Shown here: piece by piece, positions 1 through 10,087 of the stretch
Layout of the letters: each line of letters begins with the position of its first letter
Position numbering within the stretch: the stretch's first letter is position 1
Origin: Saccharopolyspora_D taberi
GTDB lineage: Bacteria > Actinomycetota > Actinomycetes > Mycobacteriales > Pseudonocardiaceae
Assembly (NCBI RefSeq): GCF_039534165.1
Contig: NZ_BAAAUX010000016.1
Location: forward strand, 442,752-506,751
Reading direction: 5' to 3'
Length of the DNA stretch: 64,000 bases
Position numbers and translations under genes: made by a program
Notes under the pieces: generated by a model
What the model saw: only the letters and a program-made list of their open reading frames with translations
Told to the model about the DNA's origin: nothing
Database searches by the model: none

Positions 1-141
1 CGCGCGGGCGCGCGCTGGGCGGCCGGAGCGGGCGCGCGGCGGCTGTTCCTCCAGGTCGAGGCGGACAACCCCGGCGCGCGGGCGCTGTACGAGAAGGCGG
101 GGTTCCGGCGCTCGCACGGTTACCACTATCGGGTCGGGTAA
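1..141 (+). CDS. GNAT family N-acetyltransferase, C-terminal fragment
   Basis: Only the last 46 residues are inside the window; the frame is open from base 1 to the TAA at 139-141. The fragment contains VEADNPGARALYEKAGF followed by a Tyr/His-rich end. The pattern N-x-x-A-x-x-L-Y-x-x-x-G-F is the closing beta-alpha-beta element of the GNAT fold, which transfers an acetyl group from acetyl-CoA to an amine. The acceptor substrate cannot be judged from this piece. Confidence 0.85.
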   Translation, partial: RAGARWAAGAGARRLFLQVEADNPGARALYEKAGFRRSHGYHYRVG

Positions 142-304
142 TCGTCTGGTCCGCTTGGGTGACGCGTCGCGGTTCGCCCGGCACGCTGCGTTAGCTCGAT
201 CACACTTTTCCCGCCGTCCTACCCGCCAGTACCCCCGCGGACAGCCCCCGACCCCGTTCCGCGAGGGCCCTTTGGGGTGAATTTGCAGGTGACGGGCGTG
301 TTGT

Positions 305-326
305 CGAATGAACATTTCTTCATTCG
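305..326. promoter_or_regulatory. 8-bp inverted repeat, operator-like
   Basis: CGAATGAA and TTCATTCG form perfect 8-bp arms around a 6-base spacer. The site lies in the 332-base gene-free stretch 142-473, which is clearly more AT-rich than its neighbours, about 150 bases upstream of the small secreted-protein gene. The size and symmetry fit a dimeric regulator site. No regulator is identified. Confidence 0.4.
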
Positions 327-405
327 GCGGACCCCGCTCATCTCAACCGAGACTTGCGGACCAACCGCCTATATCGGATACCTTGAGTTCAACGTTTTGA
401 TACCT

Positions 406-440
406 CCGCCCCCTACTCTCGACGAGGAGATCGGGGGCGG
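406..440 (+). promoter_or_regulatory. Possible leader hairpin before the small secreted-protein gene
   Basis: CCGCCCCC at 406-413 is complementary to GGGGGCGG at 433-440, and a smaller CTC/GAG pairing sits inside the loop. It ends about 23 bases before the Shine-Dalgarno sequence of the gene at 474. It could be a terminator for an upstream transcript or a leader structure; there is no T run after it. Apart from this and the repeat at 305-326 I see nothing in 142-473. Confidence 0.35.
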
Positions 441-473
441 CATCAGTCGCGTTTCATATCGTGGGAGGAACCG

Positions 474-845
474 GTGGTCGGGCTGCTTTGGGGCACTGTG
501 AGAGCGGGTATATTCCTGCTTTTCGTGGTGTTGCTGGCTGTCGTCGGCCCCCAGTCCTCGGCCGTCGCCGGGCCGGTGGCGCAGTCGGCGCCGTCGACAT
601 CGGAAGAGAAGAACGAGCACCGGGAGAGCCAGAAGCACCGCGAGCGGCTGCCCGGAATCACCTTCCACCGGAGGGACTTCGAGCCGGCCGAGCGCGGCCA
701 CAGGCCGCTTCCGGGGAGCATGCAGCACGGTGTGGCCGACCGGCTGCGCCCGCTGGCCGTGCCTCCCTCAAGAAATTCCAAACCGCACGAGAAGTGCTTC
801 AGAGAACTCCACTCACCCGCCGCTCTCCAGGTGTTCCGGCACTGA
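474..845 (+). CDS. Small secreted protein of unknown function
   Basis: This encodes 123 residues from a GTG that follows a good Shine-Dalgarno GGGAGGA (464-470 region) by a few bases, which decides this start over the overlapping frame beginning at 461. The N-terminus has a hydrophobic stretch of about 20 residues (GIFLLFVVLLAVVGPQSSAV) that looks like a signal peptide with cleavage near residue 33. The mature part is hydrophilic, rich in Glu, Arg and His, with no recognisable domain and one Cys. Function is unknown. It stands alone ahead of the carbonic anhydrase gene with 68 bases between them. Confidence 0.6.
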   Translation: MVGLLWGTVRAGIFLLFVVLLAVVGPQSSAVAGPVAQSAPSTSEEKNEHRESQKHRERLPGITFHRRDFEPAERGHRPLPGSMQHGVADRLRPLAVPPSRNSKPHEKCFRELHSPAALQVFRH

Positions 846-913
846 GGTAACCCGCCCGAAACACGGGCGTTGCGTGCCGACAACAACACTGTTCACCTTG
901 AGTGGGGCGAGCA

Positions 914-1513
914 ATGAATTTCGAGCACTTCGTGCACCACGCACGTCGTCACCCGAGCATGCTGCCGGCCGACCAGCGCCGCCAGCTGGCCGCCGGACAG
1001 CAGCCCGCAGCCTTGTTCATCGGCTGCTCCGATTCGCGGGTCATCCCTTCCCAGATCACCGGTGCCGAACCCGGAAAACTGTTCGAGCTGCGCACTGCGG
1101 GGAATATCGTTCCGGCGTACAAGCCGGATTCCGGGTCGAGTGAAATGGGCACGATCGAATACGCCGTGCTGGTGCTCGGCATCCCGGAGATCATCGTGTG
1201 CGGGCACTCGCACTGCGGCGCGGTCACCGCGCTCACCGCGGCCGGACGCGGCCTGGACCAGCTGCCCGCGCTGCGGACCTGGCTGGGCACCGACGCGTCC
1301 ACCGAACCGGCGGAGCCGTCGGACGGTGTCCGGATGGAGAGCAAGCGCCACCTGCGGGCCCAGCTCAGGACCCTGTACGACTACCCGTTCGTGCGGGAGC
1401 GGGTCGAGGCGGGCACGTTGCGCGTGCACGGCTGGTTCTACGAGATCGACACCGGCCTGGTCTACGTCTGCCCGAGCGACCTGAGGTCGGACTCGGACTT
1501 CCTCCCGCTCTGA
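914..1513 (+). CDS. Beta-class carbonic anhydrase
   Basis: This 199-residue protein interconverts CO2 and bicarbonate. The zinc ligands of the beta class are visible: Cys38 in CSDSR (with the Asp40/Arg42 dyad), then His98 and Cys101 in CGHSHCGAV. Length fits the family. An in-frame GTG at 902 would add four residues; ATG 914 is preferred because family members begin close to MNFEHF. The next gene, 119 bases downstream on the same strand, is a SulP transporter, and the pairing suggests bicarbonate uptake and interconversion. Cytoplasmic: no signal peptide is seen. Confidence 0.93.
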   Translation: MNFEHFVHHARRHPSMLPADQRRQLAAGQQPAALFIGCSDSRVIPSQITGAEPGKLFELRTAGNIVPAYKPDSGSSEMGTIEYAVLVLGIPEIIVCGHSHCGAVTALTAAGRGLDQLPALRTWLGTDASTEPAEPSDGVRMESKRHLRAQLRTLYDYPFVRERVEAGTLRVHGWFYEIDTGLVYVCPSDLRSDSDFLPL

Positions 1514-1632
1514 TCCCTGGCGGCGATCCCGCCGCACGACCAACCACCACCGGGGCACGCCCGCGCGATCAAAGGTGCGGGCGCGCTTCCGCATTCCCTT
1601 TTTCCGAAAACCTCCCAATTTGGAGTGCATTC

Positions 1633-3138
1633 ATGTCTACGCATGTCGAGGCGCCGCGTCCCGCGGTGCGGCGAAGTGCGCCGCGTTGGCCGAAGGAATC
1701 GTTCGGTGCCGATCTCGGTGCTTCTCTCGTGGTGTTCCTCGTGGCGCTGCCGCTGTGCGTCGGCGTGGCCGTCGCCTCCGGTGTCCCGGCCGAGCTGGGG
1801 ATCATCACCGGTGTTGTCGGCGGCATCGTCGTCGGCCTGCTGCCGGGGAGCACGATGCAGGTCAGCGGCCCCGCCGCGGGGCTGACCGTGCTGGTCGCGT
1901 CGGCGGTGGGCCAGCACGGCCTGGCCGCGCTCGGGGTGATCGTGCTCGGCGCGGGTGTCCTGCAGATCCTGATGGGCGTGTCCCGGATCGGTTCCTGGTT
2001 CCGGGCGATCTCGCCGTCGGTGGTGCAGGGGATGCTGGCCGGGATCGGGCTGGTGCTGATCCTGGGCCAGATCTACCCCGTCGGCGGCCTGCCGCAGCCG
2101 GCCCACACGCCGGAGAAGTTCGCGGGCATCCCCGATCTCGCCATCACCGCGCTGACCACGCCGGTCGGCCTGAGCGGGCTGTTCCTCGCGGTGCTGACCC
2201 TGGTCGTGATCTCGCTGTGGGGCCGCCTGCCCGAGAAGGTCCGCCTGGTCCCGGGGGCGCTCATCGCGGTCGTCGTCGCTTCCGCGGTGGCACTGGTGGC
2301 GGCGCTGCCGGTGAAGAAGATCGAGGTCGGCTCCTTGCTGGAGGCGATCAACCCACCCACCGCCTGGGGCGGACTGCTCGACCCGGCGCTGCTCGGCTCG
2401 ATGCTCACCTTCGCGTTGATCGCCTCGGCGGAGAGCCTGTTCAGCGCCGCGGCGGTGGACCGGATGCACAACGGCCCGAAAACCCAGTACAACAAGGAAC
2501 TCGTCGCCCAGGGCGCGGGCAACGCGGTGTGCGGTCTGCTTGGCGCGTTGCCGATGACAGCGGTGATCGTGCGCAGCTCGGCCAACGTCCAGGCGGGTGC
2601 GCGGACCAAGCTGTCCCGCGTGCTGCACGGCTGCTGGCTGCTGCTGTTCGTGATGCTGCTGCCCGGGGTGCTCAACTTCATCCCGACCGCCGTCCTGGCC
2701 GCCCTGCTGATCCAGGCCGGCTGGAAGCTGCTGGAGCTCAAGCAGGTCGTCGCGCTGGTGCGCGAGCACAAGTCGGAGGCGTTCGTCGTGGTGCTGACCG
2801 CAGGCATGATCGTGGCCACCGACCTGCTCATCGGCACCCTCGTCGGCCTCGGCGTCGCGATCCTGAAGACCGCGCTGGAGATGTCGCGGTTCTCCGTGGA
2901 GCACCACCACCGCGAGGACCACGTGCGCGTCGAGTTCGGCGGCAACGCGACCTTCCTGCGGCTGCCCCGGCTGCTCGACCACCTCGAGCGGCTGCCCGAC
3001 GGCAAGCACGTGCACCTGGACATGACCATGGTCCGCCACCTCGACCGCGCCTGCCACCAGGCCGTCGAGCACTGGGCCGCTCAGCGCAGGCGCAGCCAGG
3101 ACAGCGTCGAGGTCGCGCTGCCCGCGAGGACCGGCTGA
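1633..3138 (+). CDS. SulP family anion transporter, probable bicarbonate transporter
   Basis: This 501-residue membrane protein has about 10-12 hydrophobic segments from residue 25 to about 420, and contains the SulP N-terminal element VALPLCVGVAVASGVP. The last 80 residues resemble a short STAS domain (strands around FLRLPRLLDHLERLP and HVHLDM). ATG 1633 follows TGGAGTG with suitable spacing. SulP proteins carry sulfate, bicarbonate or related anions, and substrate cannot be read from sequence alone. The adjacent carbonic anhydrase favours bicarbonate (inference). In some actinobacteria the two functions are fused in one protein. Confidence 0.9.
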   Translation: MSTHVEAPRPAVRRSAPRWPKESFGADLGASLVVFLVALPLCVGVAVASGVPAELGIITGVVGGIVVGLLPGSTMQVSGPAAGLTVLVASAVGQHGLAALGVIVLGAGVLQILMGVSRIGSWFRAISPSVVQGMLAGIGLVLILGQIYPVGGLPQPAHTPEKFAGIPDLAITALTTPVGLSGLFLAVLTLVVISLWGRLPEKVRLVPGALIAVVVASAVALVAALPVKKIEVGSLLEAINPPTAWGGLLDPALLGSMLTFALIASAESLFSAAAVDRMHNGPKTQYNKELVAQGAGNAVCGLLGALPMTAVIVRSSANVQAGARTKLSRVLHGCWLLLFVMLLPGVLNFIPTAVLAALLIQAGWKLLELKQVVALVREHKSEAFVVVLTAGMIVATDLLIGTLVGLGVAILKTALEMSRFSVEHHHREDHVRVEFGGNATFLRLPRLLDHLERLPDGKHVHLDMTMVRHLDRACHQAVEHWAAQRRRSQDSVEVALPARTG

Positions 3139-3161
3139 CCGGGGCCGTCGTGGGTGCCCGG

Positions 3162-3167
3162 TAGCGT
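3162..3167 (+). promoter_or_regulatory. -10 element TAGCGT of a probable leaderless promoter for rarA
   Basis: TAGCGT matches the actinobacterial TANNNT -10 pattern and ends 7 bases before the GTG at 3175, so transcription would begin at or next to the start codon. There is no Shine-Dalgarno sequence between. The same geometry is seen at six other genes in this window. Confidence 0.5.
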
Positions 3168-3174
3168 CGGCGGG

Positions 3175-4536
3175 GTGAGTGAGGGCCTGTTCGACGAAGG
3201 GCTGTTCGGCGCCGAGACCGAGGACCGGGCAGGCGAGCGGTTGGCCGAGAACGCGCCGCTGGCGGTGCGGATGCGGCCCCGGTCGCTGGACGAGGTGGTC
3301 GGCCAGGACCACCTGCTGGGGCCGGGGGCCCCGCTGCGCAGGCTGGTCGAGGGCGCGGCCCCGGCGTCGGTGCTGCTGTACGGGCCGCCGGGGACCGGGA
3401 AGACGACGCTGGCGAACCTGGTGTCCCGGGCGACCGGGCGCCGGTTCGCGGCGCTGTCGGCGCTGTCGTCCGGGGTGAAGGAGGTCCGGGCGGTCATCGA
3501 GGAGGCCAGGCGCAGGCTCGGCCGGTCGGGCGAGTCGACGGTCCTGTTCATCGACGAGGTGCACCGCTTCTCCAAGACGCAGCAGGACGCGCTGCTCGGC
3601 GCGGTCGAGGACCGCACGGTGCTGCTGGTGGCGGCGACCACGGAGAACCCGTTCTTCTCCGTGGTCGCCCCGCTGCTTTCGCGGTCGCTGGTGCTGCAAC
3701 TGCGCAGCCACGGCGACGAGGACATCCGCGAGCTGCTGTGCCGCGCGGTCACCGACGAGCGAGGTCTGGGCGGTGCGCTGCGGCTGGCCGACGACGCCGA
3801 GGCGCACCTGGTGTCGCTGGCCGGGGGAGACGCGAGGCGGGCGCTGACCGCGCTGGAGGCGGCGGCCGAGTCGGCCACCTCCACCGGCGCGGACGTGATC
3901 GACCTGGCGACCGTCGAAGCCACCGTCGACCGCGCGGCGGTGCTCTACGACCGCGGCGGCGACCAGCACTACGACGTGGTCAGCGCGTTCATCAAGTCGA
4001 TCCGCGGGTCCGATGTGGACGCCGCGCTGCACTACCTGGCCAGGATGGTCGAGGCGGGGGAGGACCCGCGGTTCATCGCCCGCAGGCTCGTCGTGCACGC
4101 CAGCGAGGACATCGGCCTGGCCGACCCGACGGCGTTGCAGGCCGCGGTCGCCGCCGCGCACGCGGTCCAGTTCATCGGCATGCCGGAGGGCAGGCTCGTG
4201 CTGGCGCAGGCCACCATCCACCTGGCCACCGCACCGAAGTCCAACGCGGTGACGACGGCGATCGAGGAAGCGATCGGCGACGTCCGCGCGGGCAAGGCGG
4301 GCCCGGTGCCCCCGCACCTGCGCGACGGTCACTACGCGGGCGCGAGCAAGCTCGGCAACGCGCAGGGCTACCGCTACCCGCACGAGAAGCCGGAGGGCGT
4401 GCTGCGCCAGCAGTACCCGCCGGACGAGCTGGTCGGACGGGACTACTACCGCCCCACCGGCCGCGGCGCGGAGCGCACGCTCGGCGAGCGCGTGCCGAAG
4501 CTGCGCGACATCGTGCGCGGCGGATCTGGCGGGTAG
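3175..4536 (+). CDS. rarA: Replication-associated recombination protein A (MgsA/RarA AAA+ ATPase)
   Basis: A 453-residue AAA+ ATPase of the clamp-loader-like family that acts at stalled replication forks. Walker A is GPPGTGKT at residues 70-77 and Walker B/DExH is FIDEVH at 125-130, followed by a sensor-1 region VAATTENPFFSV. The C-terminal half carries the family tetramerisation region (SAFIKSIRGSDVDAALHYLA). GTG 3175 is chosen because the family starts with a short xxLFD peptide (here SEGLFDEGLF, which binds clamp or SSB in relatives) and because a -10 box lies directly upstream; an ATG-like start at 3154 is less likely. Length is normal. Confidence 0.95.
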   Translation: MSEGLFDEGLFGAETEDRAGERLAENAPLAVRMRPRSLDEVVGQDHLLGPGAPLRRLVEGAAPASVLLYGPPGTGKTTLANLVSRATGRRFAALSALSSGVKEVRAVIEEARRRLGRSGESTVLFIDEVHRFSKTQQDALLGAVEDRTVLLVAATTENPFFSVVAPLLSRSLVLQLRSHGDEDIRELLCRAVTDERGLGGALRLADDAEAHLVSLAGGDARRALTALEAAAESATSTGADVIDLATVEATVDRAAVLYDRGGDQHYDVVSAFIKSIRGSDVDAALHYLARMVEAGEDPRFIARRLVVHASEDIGLADPTALQAAVAAAHAVQFIGMPEGRLVLAQATIHLATAPKSNAVTTAIEEAIGDVRAGKAGPVPPHLRDGHYAGASKLGNAQGYRYPHEKPEGVLRQQYPPDELVGRDYYRPTGRGAERTLGERVPKLRDIVRGGSGG

Positions 4537-4613
4537 GCAGGGCTTCAAGGCGGGTCGGGCACCAAGTCAGAACGGCGAACCTCAGAGCCCACGCGCCCGG
4601 CCGCGAAGTCCCC

Positions 4614-4665
4614 AACCGAACCGGCAAACCCGCTTCGGTCCAGGAGACCTGCCGGGGGTCTGGGG
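4614..4665. repeat. Dispersed intergenic repeat, copy A
   Basis: Two modules are shared with 12361-12532. Bases 4643-4665 are identical over 23 positions to 12397-12419 and contain an AGACC/GGTCT hairpin with a 7-base loop. Bases 4618-4641 (GAACCGGCAAACCCGCTTCG onward) match the 31-base units at 12452-12482 and 12502-12532 with a few changes. Both locations lie at the 3' ends of convergent genes. I know no named element of this sequence. Confidence 0.6.
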
Positions 4666-4675
4666 CCAACCGCGC

Positions 4676-4822
4676 TCAACACCGCGGACACACCCAATCC
4701 CCGGTCCCCTGCACGGGAATCATCGGCCCCCCGCAGATGGGACAGGTCTGGTTGCCGAGTCCGCCGGTCGGGGACCGCCGGGAGCGGTCGGCGACCGGCG
4801 CAGTGAAGTCCGCGTCGCTCAT
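4676..4822 (-). CDS. 48-residue zinc-ribbon protein
   Basis: This short gene runs from ATG at 4822 to TGA at 4676-4678. It encodes MSDADFTAPVADRSRRSP, then a linker, then CPICGGPMIPVQGTGDWVCP and RC at the end. The two Cys-x2-Cys pairs (CPIC and CPRC) separated by about 17 residues form a minimal zinc ribbon, and the last residue is a ligand Cys. The Trp-Val-Cys-Pro-x-Cys ending is typical of rubredoxin-like or zinc-ribbon folds. The ordered spacing is hard to explain by chance in a GC-rich sequence. No clear Shine-Dalgarno is seen. Function is unknown; such proteins often bind nucleic acid or protein. Confidence 0.7.
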   Translation of the reverse strand: MSDADFTAPVADRSRRSPTGGLGNQTCPICGGPMIPVQGTGDWVCPRC

Positions 4823-5087
4823 GTGGAAACACCATGCCGTTCCCGGTGGTGCGCGGTCGATCGCCCGGAATGCCGCAGCCGTGGCACCGGGCGGGCGTTG
4901 CTGGACCTCAACACCGAACCCCTCCTGATCAGGTTGGGCCGAACCTCCGGTCGCTCGGGCCGGACGCGAACAGCAAGTTGATCAATCAATCATCGGCCGC
5001 TGCGCCTGGCTGCCGGAGCACGCGTGCGGTGGTTCTTGAGTAGTGAAACCGGGGGAACGGCGACCACGTACGGCAGCCGGGCCCGGG

Positions 5088-5093
5088 TAGATT
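5088..5093 (+). promoter_or_regulatory. -10 element TAGATT for the hydroxyacid dehydrogenase gene
   Basis: TAGATT lies 36 bases before the GTG at 5130 and matches TANNNT well. A Shine-Dalgarno AGGAG follows downstream at about 5118, so the transcript would have a normal short leader. The rest of the gap from 4823 to 5129 shows no coding frame I would support. Confidence 0.4.
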
Positions 5094-5129
5094 CGCGCTG
5101 CCCGGCACGGCGACGACAGGAGTTTCGGA

Positions 5130-6095
5130 GTGGACAGGCGGATCGTGGTCACCAGGACCGTGCCGGAGCTGGCCCTGGAGATCCTGCGGGCGGCAGGGGA
5201 AGTCGTGGTCTGCGGCCAGGACCGGCCGCTGACGGCCGACGAGCTGAAGGAGGCGGTCCGGGGCGCGCACGGCGTCGTCGCGATGCTGCACGACCGGGTG
5301 GACGGCTCGGTTGCCGAGGCCGCGGGCCCGCAGCTGGAGGTCGTTGCCAACGTCGCGGTCGGCTACGACAACATCGACGTCGAGGCGCTCGCCCGGCACC
5401 GGGTGGTCGTGACCAACACCCCCGGCGTGCTCGTCGACGCGACCGCGGACCTCGCGCTCGGCCTGCTGCTGGCCGTCACCCGCAGGCTCGGCGAGGGCGA
5501 GCGGCTGCTGCGCGCCCGCGAACCCTGGACCTTCCACCTCGGTTTCATGCTCGGCACCGGGCTTCAGGGCAAGACGCTCGGCATCATCGGCCTCGGGCAG
5601 ATCGGCCAGGCGGTCGCGCGCCGCGCCAGGGCTTTCGGCATGCGGATCGCCTACACCGGCCGCCGCCGCGCGGACGCCGCCGTCGAAGCCGAGCTCGACG
5701 CGCGCTTCCTCGGCCAGGACGAGCTGCTGCGCGACTCGGACATGGTGTCGGTGCACTGCCCGCTGACCGAGCAGACCCGGCACCTGATCGACGAGCGCGC
5801 GCTGCGGCTGATGAAGCCCACAGCAGTGCTGGTCAACACCAGCCGCGGCCCGGTGGTCGACGAGAAGGCGCTGGCGTCCGCGCTGCGCGAGGGCCGCATC
5901 GGCGGCGCCGCGCTGGACGTCTTCGAGCACGAGCCCGACGTCGATCCGGGGCTGCTGGAGCTCGACAACGTCGCGCTCGCGCCGCATCTCGGTTCGGCGA
6001 CGATCGAGACCCGGACCGCGATGGCCGAGCTCGCCGCGCGCAACGTGGCAGCCGTGCTCGGAGGGAAACCGCCGGTCACGCCGGTCACCGGGTAA
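5130..6095 (+). CDS. NAD(P)-dependent D-2-hydroxyacid dehydrogenase (glyoxylate/hydroxypyruvate reductase type)
   Basis: A 321-residue protein that reduces a 2-keto acid to the D-2-hydroxy acid, or the reverse. The Rossmann dinucleotide-binding loop is GLGQIG at residues 154-159. The catalytic triad is Arg239 (NTSRGP), Glu268 (FEHEP) and His286 (APHLGS). The length and the substrate-loop ANVAVGYDNID near 73-83 fit the glyoxylate/hydroxypyruvate/gluconate reductase group. It lacks the ACT domain of phosphoglycerate dehydrogenase, so it is not likely SerA. GTG 5130 follows AGGAG. Exact substrate is not determined. It is a single gene with its own promoter. Confidence 0.88.
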   Translation: MDRRIVVTRTVPELALEILRAAGEVVVCGQDRPLTADELKEAVRGAHGVVAMLHDRVDGSVAEAAGPQLEVVANVAVGYDNIDVEALARHRVVVTNTPGVLVDATADLALGLLLAVTRRLGEGERLLRAREPWTFHLGFMLGTGLQGKTLGIIGLGQIGQAVARRARAFGMRIAYTGRRRADAAVEAELDARFLGQDELLRDSDMVSVHCPLTEQTRHLIDERALRLMKPTAVLVNTSRGPVVDEKALASALREGRIGGAALDVFEHEPDVDPGLLELDNVALAPHLGSATIETRTAMAELAARNVAAVLGGKPPVTPVTG

Positions 6096-6132
6096 TCGGC
6101 GGGCGGTCACCCACCCGGCGCACGCTGTTCGG

Positions 6133-6138
6133 TAACCT
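6133..6138 (+). promoter_or_regulatory. -10 element TAACCT of the DUF948-alaS operon
   Basis: TAACCT fits TANNNT and lies 67 bases before the GTG at 6206. It would start an operon reaching at least to aroE, because the following genes are closely packed. A leader hairpin at 6152-6173 would lie in the transcript. Confidence 0.4.
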
Positions 6139-6151
6139 GACCGCGATCACC

Positions 6152-6173
6152 CCACCGGCGCGAACGCCGGTGG
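6152..6173 (+). promoter_or_regulatory. Leader hairpin upstream of the DUF948 gene
   Basis: CCACCGGCG and CGCCGGTGG form a perfect 9-bp stem with a CGAA tetraloop (GNRA-like neighbour). It lies between the presumed -10 box and the Shine-Dalgarno GGGAGG of the gene at 6206. With no T run it is more likely a leader structure than a terminator. Its role is unknown. Confidence 0.45.
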
Positions 6174-6205
6174 TCGACAAAACCACGTGGAAAACGGGAG
6201 GGCAC

Positions 6206-6607
6206 GTGACGCCCACGCAGATCGCCGCACTGATCGCAGCCGGCGCGTTCGTGCTGCTGGTCGTGCTGGTGGCGATCCCGCTGGTCAAGCTCGGCCGCAC
6301 GCTGGACGAGGCGACCATCGCGATCCGCAAGGCGCACGAGAACTCCGACCCGCTGTTCACCGGCGCGAACACGACGCTCACCCACGTCAACACCCAGCTG
6401 GAGCGGGTCGACGGCATCACCGCCAACGCCAAGACCGTCAGCGGCAACGTCTCGGCCCTGTCTTCGCTGTTCACGGCTACACTGGGTGGCCCGTTGGTGA
6501 AGACTGCGGCCTTCTCCTACGGGGTCAGCAAGGCGCTGCGGGCCCGCCGCAAGCGCAAGCAGGAGCCCGTCGGCAGGCACTCCCGCCGCAAGGGTGGTCG
6601 CAAGTGA
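6206..6607 (+). CDS. DUF948 domain membrane protein
   Basis: This encodes 133 residues with one N-terminal membrane segment (residues 5-27, LIAAGAFVLLVVLVAIPLVK) followed by an amphipathic helical region with repeated DEATIAIRKAHE and NTQLERVDGIT patterns typical of DUF948, and a very basic tail (KALRARRKRKQ). DUF948 proteins are membrane-anchored helical proteins of unknown role. GTG 6206 follows GGGAGGG. The position just upstream of alaS is conserved in actinobacteria. It overlaps the next gene by 4 bases (GTGA), so the two are translationally coupled. Confidence 0.85.
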   Translation: MTPTQIAALIAAGAFVLLVVLVAIPLVKLGRTLDEATIAIRKAHENSDPLFTGANTTLTHVNTQLERVDGITANAKTVSGNVSALSSLFTATLGGPLVKTAAFSYGVSKALRARRKRKQEPVGRHSRRKGGRK

Positions 6608-6894
6608 GGCGCATGTTCTGGTTCGGAGCCGGCGTGGCCGCCGGGGTGGCGATCAGCCGCAAGCTCGGCGAGACCGCCCGCAAGGCCACGCCCACCGGCA
6701 TGGCCGAGCAGCTCGGCGGCGCGATGCGCGAACTCGCCGGTGCGGTCGGGTCGTTCGGCGCTGACGTGCGCGCCGGGATGAGTGAACGCGAGCAGGAGCT
6801 GCAGGAAGTGGTCGAGCAGGCCGACGGCCGCTACGCCAGGGTGGACGACGACGCCCGCCGGGCGGACCGGCGAGCTCGCCGGGCGGGACGCTGA
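6604..6894 (+). CDS. Small membrane-associated protein, DUF6167-like
   Basis: A 96-residue protein starting at the GTG that overlaps the preceding stop; an ATG three codons later (6613) is an alternative. The N-terminus MFWFGAGVAAGVAISRKLGE is a short hydrophobic anchor, followed by a charged helical part and an Arg-rich tail. Length, anchor and place between the DUF948 gene and alaS match the DUF6167 family in actinobacteria; that name rests on context and pattern, not on a search. Function is unknown. Confidence 0.75.
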   Translation: MRRMFWFGAGVAAGVAISRKLGETARKATPTGMAEQLGGAMRELAGAVGSFGADVRAGMSEREQELQEVVEQADGRYARVDDDARRADRRARRAGR

Positions 6895-6962
6895 CGCCCG
6901 ACGCGCCCGCGCGTCCCGCCGCCTCCACGCCCGGCCACTCGCCCTCCACCGAAGGATTCACC

Positions 6963-9631
<2,669 letters not shown>

Positions 9632-9635
<4 letters not shown>

Positions 9636-10087
9636 CCTCGCCGGGACCGGGACGCCGGCTGGGTGTGGACGTCGGCGCGGTGCGCGTCGGCGTCGCCCTC
9701 AGCGATCCCGCGCCGATGCTGGCGACCCCGCTGGTGACGTTGAAACGGGACGCCGACGGCGGCAGCGACCTCGCCGAGCTGGCCGCGCTCGTGGCCGAGC
9801 ACGAGGTGGTCGAGGTCGTGGTCGGGATGCCCAAGACGCTGGCAGGCCGGCACGGCCCGGCGGCGGAGGCGGCGCAGGCCTACGGCCGGGAGTTGGCACG
9901 GCGGATCGCCCCGGTGCCGGTGGTGTTCAGCGACGAACGGCTCACCACGGTTACCGCCAGTCGGATGCTGAGCAAGCGCGGTGTTCGCGGTAAGAAGCAA
10001 CGGGCCGTGGTGGACCAGGCCGCCGCGGTCGAGATTCTGCAAGCGTGGTTGGACGGCCGGGGGCAGACGCGAGAGGACCTTTCGTGA
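9632..10087 (+). CDS. ruvX: Putative pre-16S rRNA nuclease (YqgF/RuvX)
   Basis: A 151-residue RNase H-like fold protein. The first acidic strand is LGVDVGAVRVGVALSDP, the second element VVGMPKTLAGRHGPAAEAA and the third FSDERLTTVTASRML, giving the conserved Asp/Glu catalytic set of the family. YqgF proteins process the 5' end of 16S rRNA; actinobacterial RuvX has also been linked to Holliday-junction resolution. It overlaps both alaS and mltG by 4 bases, so the three are translated as a coupled unit. Confidence 0.95.

Noticed and set aside
277..501. A 74-residue frame in the AT-richer gap at the window start.
   Set aside because: No Shine-Dalgarno, no recognisable features, and it overlaps the better supported secreted-protein gene.
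1462..4548. A 1028-residue open frame on the minus strand covering SulP and rarA.
   Set aside because: It is antisense to two clear genes, is made of Arg/Gln/His/Gly runs without any domain, and is explained by high GC suppressing stop codons.
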